From a virus, in IMG/VR virus record IMGVR_UViG_3300034198_011196, positions 1 to 48,482 of that record: a stretch of 48,482 nucleotides of DNA; one strand, written 5' to 3'. Shown here piece by piece: positions 38,031 through 44,427 of this stretch; the stretch's first letter is position 1; each line of letters starts with the position of its first letter. Under the pieces are notes generated by a model. The model saw only the letters and a program-made list of their open reading frames with translations. It searched no databases and had not been told where the DNA came from. The translations under genes were made by a program, and so were the position numbers.

Positions 38031-38057
38031 GTGTATACTGTGCAGCACAGTATACAC
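38031..38057. repeat. 27-bp perfect palindrome at the thyX promoter (operator candidate)
   Basis: Two 13-base arms, GTGTATACTGTGC and its exact complement, flank a single central base at 38044. The palindrome covers the -10 box and probable start point of the thyX promoter. It could also form a hairpin in read-through RNA from the upstream gene, but there is no T-run, so it is not an intrinsic terminator. Confidence 0.7.
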
Positions 38058-38076
38058 TGGTTTAGAGGTTTTTCAA
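38049..38076 (-). promoter_or_regulatory. Probable sigma70-type promoter for thyX
   Basis: On the minus strand TTGAAA (38071-38076), then 16 bases, then TATACT (38049-38054). Each box matches 5 of 6 consensus bases. The predicted start falls inside the palindrome, about 25 bases before the ATG. Confidence 0.5.
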
Positions 38077-38403
38077 TAGTGAATCAGTGGCAGGCTGTAT
38101 TGTTTTAGCCACATGCTCGATGCTGATTAAAAAATCAACATCTTCTACAATGCCGTCTAGTTCTTTTAGTTTGCGACTAATCTCTTGTTCGAGGAACTCT
38201 GCGTCAACGCCTTCAGTTAACAGATCTTGGACATTAATGTCTACACTAGTGCCGTCGATCAAGTTGACCGTGATAGCATGCAAGATAGATACCGGAGCTT
38301 CTGCTTTTTCAACTTCTTTCAGTATCTGTCGCCACTTGTCCCTCTCGGTGAGAGCTAGCTTAAGCCGTTTGCTTTTTGCTGGTTTTTTTGGGCTTCTTGC
38401 CAT
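38062..38403 (-). CDS. Conserved phage protein of unknown function (113 aa)
   Basis: A small protein with a very basic start (R-S-P-K-K-P-A-K-S-K-R), then E-R-D-K-W-R-Q-I-L-K-E-V-E-K, a D-G-T-S-V-D-I-N-V strand pair and a helical D-A-E-F-L-E-Q-E-I-S-R-K-L-K-E-L segment. Its end, T-I-Q-P-A-T-D-S-L-L-K, resembles a small protein I associate with marine T4-like phages. No catalytic motif is visible; DNA or RNA binding is possible from the basic N-terminus. Its start lies 44 bases inside the end of the preceding 224-aa gene, in a different frame, so the two are translationally linked. Confidence 0.65.
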   Translation of the reverse strand: MARSPKKPAKSKRLKLALTERDKWRQILKEVEKAEAPVSILHAITVNLIDGTSVDINVQDLLTEGVDAEFLEQEISRKLKELDGIVEDVDFLISIEHVAKTIQPATDSLLKNL

Positions 38404-39034
38404 CTGAAGAAACTACCTTATCAAATGATGCAGCTTCCTTCTCCAGACGCTCGGCTTCAGCTAATAGCTGCTGTGCCTCTAGTTTCATCTTGGCTGCTTG
38501 GGCGATACGTTGACTAGCTAACTGGTCATCGGTTAGTACTTCTTCGATAGTAGCATAAGTCGATACATCAGCTACAGCTGTTCTGCTAGCAGGATTAGCT
38601 CCCACTTCTTTAGCTTCCTTCTTACGAGTAGTCAATCCTTTGTTCTTATCCAGGTCAGCTAGTCGTCTGACTGCTTCTTCGCCTGTCTTCATCTCATTCA
38701 AGATAGTATTAAGTTCATCTAAACGCACGTTACTCTTTGCATTAGGAGTAATGATTACCTGATTAGTTGCAACTTTCTTGAGAAAACCACTGCGGTGCAA
38801 AGTATCTAAACAATTACGGCCGTCTTTCATTGTGACGCGAAACAAAGCATCCGACAATTCTTCTGCTGCTTGCCCTACTGGGCTTTCCAAGCACTGCATG
38901 ACTTCATCATGCAGAAGCTGTGGCAAAGTATCACTATAGATAACGAGGCACATGTGTTCATCGCCTGGAACTTGCCTGAAGGCAAGCACAATCCTCTTAT
39001 CGTTGTGCCTACCTACGTGTTTTAATATCTGCAT
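38360..39034 (-). CDS. Conserved phage protein of unknown function (224 aa)
   Basis: The N-terminal half (about 1-110) is a compact alpha/beta region: K-R-I-V-L-A-F-R-Q-V-P-G-D-E-H-M-C-L-V-I-Y, then L-H-D-E-V-M-Q-C-L-E-S-P-x-G-Q-x-A-x-E-L, then D-G-R-N-C-L-D-T-L-H. A conserved V-R-L-D-E-L-N-T-I-L segment follows. The C-terminal half is charged coiled coil rich in Ala, Glu and Lys, ending in a lysine-rich tail. The arrangement resembles a protein of unknown role in marine T4-like phages. AAGGAA precedes the ATG. It follows the 84-aa gene after 10 bases and may share its late-type promoter. Confidence 0.65.
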   Translation of the reverse strand: MQILKHVGRHNDKRIVLAFRQVPGDEHMCLVIYSDTLPQLLHDEVMQCLESPVGQAAEELSDALFRVTMKDGRNCLDTLHRSGFLKKVATNQVIITPNAKSNVRLDELNTILNEMKTGEEAVRRLADLDKNKGLTTRKKEAKEVGANPASRTAVADVSTYATIEEVLTDDQLASQRIAQAAKMKLEAQQLLAEAERLEKEAASFDKVVSSDGKKPKKTSKKQTA

Positions 39035-39044
39035 GATGATTTCC

Positions 39045-39299
39045 TTATTCAGCAGCTACAACAGCTTCATCTGCGGTAGTTTCAGCAGTATCAGCAACAG
39101 GTGCAGTAAGTGCGCCTTGAGCTTCTAGGAAGTTCTTGAGACGATCATGCAAGTTACCGACGGCAGACATTTCTTCAGCACGAACTGCGCCACGCTGTGC
39201 AACTACTTGGATCATGTTAAGAGCGACCATAAGGTCGTTAAGGGTTAAAGATGGTGCTGCTGTTTCAGCAGTTGTTGTTTGAGTGACTTCTTCAGACAT
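39045..39299 (-). CDS. Conserved small phage protein (84 aa)
   Basis: A Thr/Ala-rich start and an acidic Ala/Thr end flank a helical core: L-N-D-L-M-V-A-L-N-M-I-Q-V-V, then Q-R-G-A-V-R-A-E-E-M-S-A-V-G, then L-H-D-R-L-K-N-F-L. This core resembles a small protein seen in many marine T4-like phages, whose role is not known to me. A GGAGAT ribosome-binding site precedes the ATG. A perfect TATAAATA late motif lies 99 bases upstream, with a small hairpin between, suggesting late expression despite its position among early-looking genes. That would fit a virion or assembly protein, but this is inference. Confidence 0.65.
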   Translation of the reverse strand: MSEEVTQTTTAETAAPSLTLNDLMVALNMIQVVAQRGAVRAEEMSAVGNLHDRLKNFLEAQGALTAPVADTAETTADEAVVAAE

Positions 39300-39330
39300 A
39301 GTGTTATATCTCCATTGTAAAATTATAACT

Positions 39331-39347
39331 ACACATATTTAATGTGT
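39331..39347 (-). other. Small hairpin in the untranslated leader of the 84-aa gene
   Basis: ACACAT and ATGTGT (6-bp arms) flank the loop ATTTA, between the TATAAATA motif at 39398 and the ATG at 39299. A T-run lies upstream of it on the minus strand rather than after it, so it does not look like a terminator. It may shape the leader RNA. Confidence 0.3.
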
Positions 39348-39377
39348 GGCGCAGAGTAAGAAAAAAAATTTGTTGAT

Positions 39378-39677
39378 TTAAAAATCGTAAGGACTGGTAT
39401 TTATAGTGTCGAGCATTAAGGCAAAGTAACTAGCTTCGCTTGGTATTTCAAATGATAACCTAGTCTTAAGAACGACACTATTGTGTTCTAACCTTTGTAA
39501 CTCATCATAATAACTATCAAAGCAAAAACGACCTGATAGATTGGTATATACCCAATCAATGATATCTTTTTCGCTAGTCCGTATATCAAATACAACTGAT
39601 ATAAAATGAGGAGGACAATGATTTATCCTCCTCAATTCAAATACCGACAATGGGTTTACTTCGCCGTATTTAAGCAT
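39378..39677 (-). CDS. Hypothetical protein (99 aa)
   Basis: No family recognised. It is rich in aromatic residues (F-I-S-V-V-F-D-I-R, D-I-I-D-W-V-Y, F-C-F-D-S-Y-Y-D-E-L) and reads as a small alpha/beta domain. Its ATG overlaps the preceding stop by eight bases (ATGCTTAA), indicating coupled translation. The late motif for the next gene lies inside its last 30 bases. Confidence 0.6.
   Translation of the reverse strand: MLKYGEVNPLSVFELRRINHCPPHFISVVFDIRTSEKDIIDWVYTNLSGRFCFDSYYDELQRLEHNSVVLKTRLSFEIPSEASYFALMLDTINTSPYDF
39398..39405 (-). promoter_or_regulatory. Late promoter motif TATAAATA
   Basis: An exact match to the T4 late consensus on the minus strand, inside the 3' end of the 99-aa gene and 99 bases before the 84-aa gene. 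The distance is longer than for the plus-strand late motifs. Confidence 0.5.
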
Positions 39678-40035
39678 CCAGATCGTCAGTTACAATAGTG
39701 ATTTTCATCGGACCATTATCAGGTTGCTTAATCTGAATTTTTCCCTGTAGATATGTATCTGCGCTTTGTTTAAAGCTGTCTAGCATATCAATATTGCGCA
39801 TGACCGAAGCAATTTCTATTGCACGACTGAGGTCTTCCAATAGCATCTCAACCTGAAGTAATCGCTGAACGGCATCAGTCAGTTCATCAGGTGCATTTAC
39901 ATAGGTAGGACTAAGGCTTTGCCCTAAGTCTTTTTCTGCAACGTCAGTGGTACCTTTCATATCAATAGGTTCGCTCAGACCAAGATAGTCAGCCATCTTT
40001 TTTACTGAATTTGGTGACAAAGTAGTAATTTTCAT
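39670..40035 (-). CDS. Conserved hypothetical protein (121 aa)
   Basis: The frame is open upstream to 40167, but the ATG at 40035 (M-K-I-T-T-L-S) is preceded by TAAGGAAT and starts 10 bases after the VWA gene stops, so the longer form is rejected. The protein has an N-terminal V-K-K-M-A-D-Y-L-G-L-S segment, then an acidic stretch, then a long helix (L-T-D-A-V-Q-R-L-L-Q-V-E-M-L-L-E-D-L-S-R) and a strand-rich end. No family is recognised. It is the third gene of the unit transcribed from the VWA promoter and may work with the AAA+/VWA pair, though nothing in the sequence proves this. Confidence 0.6.
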   Translation of the reverse strand: MKITTLSPNSVKKMADYLGLSEPIDMKGTTDVAEKDLGQSLSPTYVNAPDELTDAVQRLLQVEMLLEDLSRAIEIASVMRNIDMLDSFKQSADTYLQGKIQIKQPDNGPMKITIVTDDLDA

Positions 40036-40045
40036 AGTTGATTCC

Positions 40046-41305
40046 TTACTTGACTTTCTTGGATGCAGTTTCATAAATTGCCCATACACCAAACGGCGGC
40101 TTGCACTCAGGGTTGCCCTTGATGATCCAAACTGTATCTGTGTAATGTTCATCGCCCCATTCGCCACAAGGATAACCGTCAGTAAACATGATGAACTTCT
40201 TGGGTTCGATGCCGTTGTCTTTCATATAACGCCAGTTAGCCATGAAGTCAGTGCCACCACCACCTACAGGCACATAGTTGCCAATGTCTTCCATATTGTC
40301 ACTGGTAAACTCTTGATCAGCATAAATTTCAGTATCAAAGCACCAGACTCGAATATTGTATTCGTCATAGGCTTCCATGATACCTTTGATTTCGCTCAGA
40401 AACACCTTGCTATCTGCTGTTCCAATTGAACCAGACTGATCGATGCCGATGCAGATATCAATCATTTCACCGTTTTTCATGCCAGGCAGAATAGCATCCA
40501 TATGCCAACCGCGACGACTAGGACGAGCAAATGTGAAGTCATTTTTAATTGTACTTTGAATCTGTTGCTCCAGCAATTCCTTCCAGCCAATCATAGGCTG
40601 GGTAAGGTCCTTGATAAGACGTTTGACACCATTCGGAACATTGCCAGCACCAGCTGCTTGTGCAGCATTAATAATGGCTTCTTTAATTTCATCGCGAATC
40701 TGGCGGCGATCTTCCGCAGTCAGTTTAACTGGACCACTGCCATTGATGGATTTTTTTCCATCATTGCCTTCAGTGTTGTCCTCGTTATCTTCACCATCCA
40801 TGTGCTCATCCAAAAGCATTTTGGTAAGCTGTTCAATATTGATCTTGTCAGCATTTTTATACAGGTCATCATAGACCTCTTCCGCAGATTTACCAATATA
40901 CTTTGTATCAAACAGCATGCCAACTACTGTAATCTTTTCACCTACACCGCTTTCAATAAGGTCAGCATTAACACAATAGTCGTCAGCAATGTTCCATAAT
41001 TTTGGATCGCGGTTACCACGACGACCCATGTGATCGTATACGACATGAAGCACTTCATGACCGCATAGAAACTCACATTGTTTCAGTGGCATCTTATTAA
41101 TGAATTCGCTGTTGTAATAGAAGTGACGACCATCAGTTGCAGCAGTCTGACACCAATCATCAGCATTGACCAGCTGAAGGCGAGTAGCAAGATTTCCATA
41201 AAAAGGTTGACGCAGTAATAGACCAATACGAGCTGTAACCAGCTTTTCACGGGCAGCAGCATCGACCTTCGGATTAGTTTTTGTGCGCTCAGCGATTGCT
41301 TCCAT
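40046..41305 (-). CDS. VWA-like protein with an HExxH metallopeptidase-type domain
   Basis: A 419-aa protein. The N-terminal half has a zinc-peptidase-like motif H83-E84-V-L-H87 followed by H92, inside C-G-H-E-V-L-H-V-V-Y-D-H, as in the metallopeptidase-like domain family often fused to VWA. An acidic, Asn-rich linker (about 170-195) follows. The C-terminal half is a von Willebrand A domain with an intact metal site: D289-Q-S-G-S, a G-G-G-G-T-D segment near 345, and F-T-D-G near 372. Such proteins partner with MoxR AAA+ ATPases, here the next gene upstream, in chaperone-like remodelling of a target. Its own consensus promoter lies at 41333-41361, and AAGGAG precedes the ATG. The target is unknown. 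Confidence 0.85.
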   Translation of the reverse strand: MEAIAERTKTNPKVDAAAREKLVTARIGLLLRQPFYGNLATRLQLVNADDWCQTAATDGRHFYYNSEFINKMPLKQCEFLCGHEVLHVVYDHMGRRGNRDPKLWNIADDYCVNADLIESGVGEKITVVGMLFDTKYIGKSAEEVYDDLYKNADKINIEQLTKMLLDEHMDGEDNEDNTEGNDGKKSINGSGPVKLTAEDRRQIRDEIKEAIINAAQAAGAGNVPNGVKRLIKDLTQPMIGWKELLEQQIQSTIKNDFTFARPSRRGWHMDAILPGMKNGEMIDICIGIDQSGSIGTADSKVFLSEIKGIMEAYDEYNIRVWCFDTEIYADQEFTSDNMEDIGNYVPVGGGGTDFMANWRYMKDNGIEPKKFIMFTDGYPCGEWGDEHYTDTVWIIKGNPECKPPFGVWAIYETASKKVK

Positions 41306-41332
41306 AGCATACTCCTTACATTATTTACAGAT

Positions 41333-41361
41333 ATTATACTTCTCTGAGGACAACTTGTCAA
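41333..41361 (-). promoter_or_regulatory. Consensus sigma70 promoter for the VWA gene
   Basis: TTGACA (41356-41361), 17 bases, TATAAT (41333-41338): a perfect match to both boxes and to optimal spacing. The -35 lies in GGTTGACAAG, shared with the promoters at 42590 and 42906. The ATG follows 28 bases after the -10. Confidence 0.85.
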
Positions 41362-41375
41362 CCGCTTGATCCAAT

Positions 41376-41413
41376 AAAAAAGAGGACTTACAGCTTTCGC
41401 CTGCCTCTAGTCC
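41376..41413 (-). terminator. Probable intrinsic terminator after the MoxR gene
   Basis: On the minus strand GGACT and AGTCC arms (41413-41384) enclose an inner CAG/CTG pair around a GCGAAAG loop, followed by TC and six T residues (41381-41376). It lies between the MoxR stop at 41430 and the VWA promoter, so it would insulate the two units. Confidence 0.5.
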
Positions 41414-41429
41414 GTGACTAAGGGACTCG

Positions 41430-42530
41430 TTACTTGCCGCTTGCAGCAATGATGTACTTGCCAAAACGCTGATGAAACTCATCGAAGTTTTTCATCTTGC
41501 CCGGCACCATCGGAAGGTTGTAGGTAGTCAGCGCCACTCGCGCACCCATAACTACCAACTCGGTGGTAAAATTATCCATCATAAACTTGAGAAAACAGTC
41601 AGCCATAGAGTGCCAAGCAGGCATCTTGTCCTTGCCCAATTTCTTATGCTGTTCCTGCAGTTCATAGCACATAGAGATAGTCAGCGAATACATTGCCGAG
41701 ATATCCTTGATCTTGAGTTCCTTGACCCTGCCACTGAGAACATCCTCGGGGTTAGGCATCTGGCCAGCCACCTTGCGATGAGCCATAAACTTCACTGCCA
41801 ATCCTTCACCCACAGTGCCTGAGATAAGGTCGGTAAGCTCAGCGTCGGTAGCATCATCATCCTCGAGAAACTGTGACACAAAGGTCCAGCTCCGCGGAGT
41901 AGCGAATGCCCGACTAGCACTCTTAGCATCAAATTCCATGAGGTCTTGCTTAGCAAAGCTGATATACCCAACAACATCCTTGTGGATGTTGTTGCCCACA
42001 GCCCACTGGAACCAGCTATCAAAGTCAGGTCGGACCTCAAGATGAACAAAACGATTGGCTAACGGACTCGGCATGCGATAGGTCACACCCTTGTCAGATT
42101 CGCGATTGCCAGCAGCTACGATAACCACGTTATCAGGCAGCTTGTACTTGCCGCTGCGACGATTCAAAATCAGCTGATAAGCAGCAGCTTGCACGGCGGG
42201 TGCAGCCGAATTCATCTCGTCCAAGAACAGCACTACAATCGGGTACTGCGAGGCGAGTTCCTCATCAGGCAGGTCAATCGGCGGCGCCCAATCCATGACT
42301 TCATTGTTCTTATTGAAGAACGGAATGCCACGAATATCAGTAGGTTCCATCTGACCCATACGCAGGTCAATCATATAACCATTGAGGTCTTCAGTGAGGC
42401 CAGCCACCAATTCAGACTTGCCGATACCCGGAGGCCCCCACAAGAACACAGGACGTTTAGCCTTGAACGCCCGAAGAACACGCGAGCGAGCTTCAGACGG
42501 CGTAATAGTACGATTTTCAGTCACGGACAT
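41430..42530 (-). CDS. MoxR-type AAA+ ATPase
   Basis: A 366-aa protein with Walker A G32-P-P-G-I-G-K-S39, Walker B L-F-L-D-E (101-105), sensor 1 near V-V-A-A-G-N-R-E-S-D, and an arginine-bearing L-A-N-R-F-V-H-L-E-V segment. This is the dynein/midasin-like MoxR group. These ATPases act with VWA proteins to remodel or activate protein complexes, and the adjacent VWA gene completes the pair. Start at 42530 is supported by AAGGAG in front. A perfect sigma70 promoter lies at 42562-42590 and an intrinsic terminator follows the stop. Separate promoters for the two partners would allow different amounts of each. The role in infection is unknown. Confidence 0.88.
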   Translation of the reverse strand: MSVTENRTITPSEARSRVLRAFKAKRPVFLWGPPGIGKSELVAGLTEDLNGYMIDLRMGQMEPTDIRGIPFFNKNNEVMDWAPPIDLPDEELASQYPIVVLFLDEMNSAAPAVQAAAYQLILNRRSGKYKLPDNVVIVAAGNRESDKGVTYRMPSPLANRFVHLEVRPDFDSWFQWAVGNNIHKDVVGYISFAKQDLMEFDAKSASRAFATPRSWTFVSQFLEDDDATDAELTDLISGTVGEGLAVKFMAHRKVAGQMPNPEDVLSGRVKELKIKDISAMYSLTISMCYELQEQHKKLGKDKMPAWHSMADCFLKFMMDNFTTELVVMGARVALTTYNLPMVPGKMKNFDEFHQRFGKYIIAASGK

Positions 42531-42561
42531 AAATTACTCCTTAGTCACAATTTGTGCAAGT

Positions 42562-42590
42562 ATTATAGCTTGCGTGCGGTAGCTTGTCAA
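42562..42590 (-). promoter_or_regulatory. Consensus sigma70 promoter for the MoxR gene
   Basis: TTGACA (42585-42590), 17 bases, TATAAT (42562-42567), with the shared ACGGTTGACAAGCT context. The ATG is 32 bases further on. Confidence 0.85.
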
Positions 42591-42593
42591 CCG

Positions 42594-42845
42594 TTAAACG
42601 CAGCCAAACTCCGAAAAATTCACAACGGCTAGCGCCGCCAACGAACGGCTGCTGCCTACACAAAGCTTGTTGCCGACCACATCGGCGCTGTACCATTCAC
42701 CTTTGTAATAGTGAACGCTGCCCTGAGTTTTGAGTTCCAAGTCCAACACCGAAAACGCAGTATCGGTAATCGGCCATAACCAGCAAGCCTGCTCAGCCTC
42801 ATCCTCATACTCGCATTCCCACGCAATGGCAATCAGGTCACTCAT
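42594..42845 (-). CDS. Hypothetical protein (83 aa)
   Basis: No family is recognised. The protein is acidic at first (W-E-C-E-Y-E-D-E-A-E-Q-A) with many Trp and Cys residues, then strand-like (V-H-Y-Y-K-G-E-W-Y-S-A-D-V-V-G-N-K-L-C-V-G). GGAG stands ahead of the ATG and a sigma70-type promoter lies at 42878-42906. It ends just four bases before the MoxR promoter. Sharing the same promoter type as MoxR and VWA hints that the three are expressed together. Confidence 0.55.
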   Translation of the reverse strand: MSDLIAIAWECEYEDEAEQACWLWPITDTAFSVLDLELKTQGSVHYYKGEWYSADVVGNKLCVGSSRSLAALAVVNFSEFGCV

Positions 42846-42877
42846 GCTAGATGCTCCGTTTCGTTCAATATGTGCAT

Positions 42878-42906
42878 ATTCTATATAGCCAAACCAAGCT
42901 TGTCAA
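42878..42906 (-). promoter_or_regulatory. Sigma70-type promoter for the 83-aa gene
   Basis: TTGACA (42901-42906), 17 bases, TAGAAT (42878-42883), again in ACGGTTGACAAGCT context. Five of six bases match in the -10. Confidence 0.75.
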
Positions 42907-42983
42907 CCGTTTGGCAAAAATAATTTTAGGCGTATAGCAGCATCAATGTGCTGATTGGACAAGTTTCTTTCAAGCAATTTTAA

Positions 42984-43055
42984 CTAAGTGATTGATTTTC
43001 TTAGATTTTTACTCAGGACTGAACTGTAGCACAGCTTATCTAAGTAATTGATTTT
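42984..43055. repeat. Pair of 16-base direct repeats in the gap after the 131-aa gene
   Basis: CTAAGTGATTGATTTT (42984-42999) and CTAAGTAATTGATTTT (43040-43055) differ at one base and lie 56 bases apart. The rest of this 208-base gap holds the promoter at 42878-42906; no other gene or RNA was recognised in it. Confidence 0.4.
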
Positions 43056-43449
43056 ATTGACTTTCTAGATTGTCTAGATATGAAGCTAAGTCTCCGGCAT
43101 GGAGGTTAAGCATGATAGCGTCCTTTTCTCCGAGTACGTAAATATAGCGATTCAAGAGGTAATACGGTTCATCGAACAGGCGTTCTAGCTGTAGCATTAT
43201 CTTTGGTGTGACAGTCTGGTTATTATGCAATTGAATTTCATGGAAATGAAATCTTGCCTTGCTACTGAAAAATTTAAATCCTACACGAGTCAAGCGTAGA
43301 CTGATAGGATTGATAGGATTTTGCCACCATGCTGCGCGAACATTATCAATAACTGAGAAGTCTATACCAATTTTGGTTAGAACTAGCTCTTCGTAGAGTC
43401 GTTTTTTATCAGGGAAATATCTGTTCGCCTGCACGCAAAAGAACCACAC
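43054..43449 (-). CDS. Conserved phage protein of unknown function (131 aa)
   Basis: There is no ATG near the beginning. The frame can start at GTG 43449 or GTG 43434, so the start is uncertain; both lie inside the end of the previous gene (overlap of 26-41 bases). The body is well conserved in style: R-Y-F-P-D-K-K-R-L-Y-E-E-L, then I-D-N-V-R-A-A-W-W, then I-S-L-R-L-T-R-V-G-F-K-F-F, then T-P-K-I-M-L-Q-L-E-R-L-F-D-E-P-Y-Y, and G-E-K-D-A-I-M-L-x-L-H-A-G-D-L. It resembles a protein paired with the preceding gene in marine T4-like phages. No catalytic motif is visible. Confidence 0.65.
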   Translation of the reverse strand: MWFFCVQANRYFPDKKRLYEELVLTKIGIDFSVIDNVRAAWWQNPINPISLRLTRVGFKFFSSKARFHFHEIQLHNNQTVTPKIMLQLERLFDEPYYLLNRYIYVLGEKDAIMLNLHAGDLASYLDNLESQ

Positions 43450-43696
43450 TGAACTTATCAGTCTTATAAAGTGAGTTAAGTTTTTTAGCTAGGTTGATAG
43501 CGTGACCTTTGTTACTGAAGCTGACTTTTTTGTACTTAGGTCCTGGATAGTTAACCAGCATATTATATGTTTTGAGATTGATAGGCTGTTGATTATAAAA
43601 TACAGCCCAAATCCCTTCACTTGCTAATACTTGATCACTCTTGTATGTAGTTTTGTTTACGTATTCTAACAACACGGTTGGCTTTGGTCTACTCAT
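43409..43696 (-). CDS. Conserved phage protein of unknown function (95 aa)
   Basis: The protein starts R-P-K-P-T-V-L-L-E and contains N-L-K-T-Y-N-M-L-V-N-Y-P-G-P-K-Y-K-K-V-S-F and A-I-N-L-A-K-K-L-N, patterns I associate with marine T4-like phages. The basic, strand-helix character would suit nucleic-acid binding, but function is unknown. A GATAAATA late motif lies 22 bases before the ATG, the same distance as for the tail genes, so this gene and the 131-aa gene are probably expressed late. Confidence 0.7.
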   Translation of the reverse strand: MSRPKPTVLLEYVNKTTYKSDQVLASEGIWAVFYNQQPINLKTYNMLVNYPGPKYKKVSFSNKGHAINLAKKLNSLYKTDKFSVVLLRAGEQIFP

Positions 43697-43717
43697 CGAA
43701 TCTTATCCTTGATGAAG

Positions 43718-43725
43718 TATTTATC
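43718..43725 (-). promoter_or_regulatory. Late promoter motif GATAAATA
   Basis: GATAAATA on the minus strand in the 45-base gap upstream of the 95-aa gene, at the spacing seen for plus-strand late genes. Confidence 0.55.
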
Positions 43726-43741
43726 CAGATAACATCGTATA

Positions 43742-43969
43742 TTACTTAAAGCCACCGCCATCCATGCCAATCTTAACAACAGCATCAGTTTCTACTGCTG
43801 CTGGACGACGAGTTAAGTCTGCGATCTGAGCCAATAATGCAAACAATTCAGTGTGTAAATTGCGAGCCTCGATTGCAGATAGCACTACGTCTTTCTTTTG
43901 TGTTTGGTTCATTACTCGTACTTTGTCATTGAATAACTTAAGAGGAAGAGCTATGTTTTGATCATTCAT
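43742..43969 (-). CDS. Conserved small phage protein (75 aa)
   Basis: The N-terminus reads P-L-K-L-F-N-D-K-V-R-V-M-N and is followed by V-V-L-S-A-I-E-A-R-N-L-H-T-E-L-F-A-L-L-A-Q-I, a predicted helical hairpin. A flexible C-terminus ends G-M-D-G-G-G-F-K. It resembles short proteins of marine T4-like phages without known function. The ATG overlaps the previous stop in ATGA (43966-43969), so translation is coupled. Confidence 0.6.
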   Translation of the reverse strand: MNDQNIALPLKLFNDKVRVMNQTQKKDVVLSAIEARNLHTELFALLAQIADLTRRPAAVETDAVVKIGMDGGGFK

Positions 43970-44427
43970 GGTTTGTTTTTCTGTAATTCTTGTTCTGTGT
44001 GAAAAGGTCCACGATGTTCATAGCGATTAACTGCAATAAGTTTTGGGCAGAATATTTCTGACCACACATCGCCCATTTTTATCCAGTAATAACCAGCGCA
44101 GAAAAAACATTTACTCTTGCTAGATTTAGTATAAACAGGAATACGCTTTTGTAGGTCGTATACTGCATTGAATATCTTGCTATCAGTAGGATATCCATAA
44201 ATTTCTCTCAAACCTGTACTTAGATTCTTACGCTCCAGCCTACTGATCTCAATATTGTATTTTCTCTTCAACAGATTGAAGCTAGGAAACATCTCTCGTC
44301 TAGCACCGCTAACGAATGCTACTCCACCGCCTTCATCTACCGCTTGAATAGTAGCTACTTTTCGTCCACTATTTTCAACAATCCAGAATTTATTTTTCAC
44401 AATTGGCTTTGCGATTAAAATGCTCAT
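43966..44427 (-). CDS. Conserved phage protein of unknown function (153 aa)
   Basis: The N-terminal half contains I-A-K-P-I-V-K-N-K-F-W-I-V-E, G-R-K-V-A-T-I-Q and a strand-turn pattern ending R-R-E-M-F-P-S. The C-terminal half has Y-G-Y-P-T-D-S-K-I-F-N-A-V-Y-D-L and K-C-F-F-C-A-G-Y-Y, where the C-x-x-C pair could bind a metal. It overlaps both neighbours by four bases (ATGA at each end), so it belongs to a tightly coupled unit. It resembles marine T4-like phage proteins, but no function is known. Confidence 0.6.
   Translation of the reverse strand: MSILIAKPIVKNKFWIVENSGRKVATIQAVDEGGGVAFVSGARREMFPSFNLLKRKYNIEISRLERKNLSTGLREIYGYPTDSKIFNAVYDLQKRIPVYTKSSKSKCFFCAGYYWIKMGDVWSEIFCPKLIAVNRYEHRGPFHTEQELQKNKP

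Noticed and set aside
38034-38054. The thyX palindrome as a LexA (SOS) box
   Set aside because: It contains CTG and CAG half-sites, but they are seven bases apart, not the ten of the classical LexA site, and the symmetry extends well beyond that motif.
40502-40999. A 165-codon plus-strand frame opposite the VWA gene
   Set aside because: It lies antisense to a protein with intact VWA and HExxH motifs, and its own product shows no family.
42846-43053. A tRNA or small RNA gene in the largest right-arm gap
   Set aside because: No cloverleaf arms or conserved T-loop were found; only a promoter and a short direct repeat are visible.
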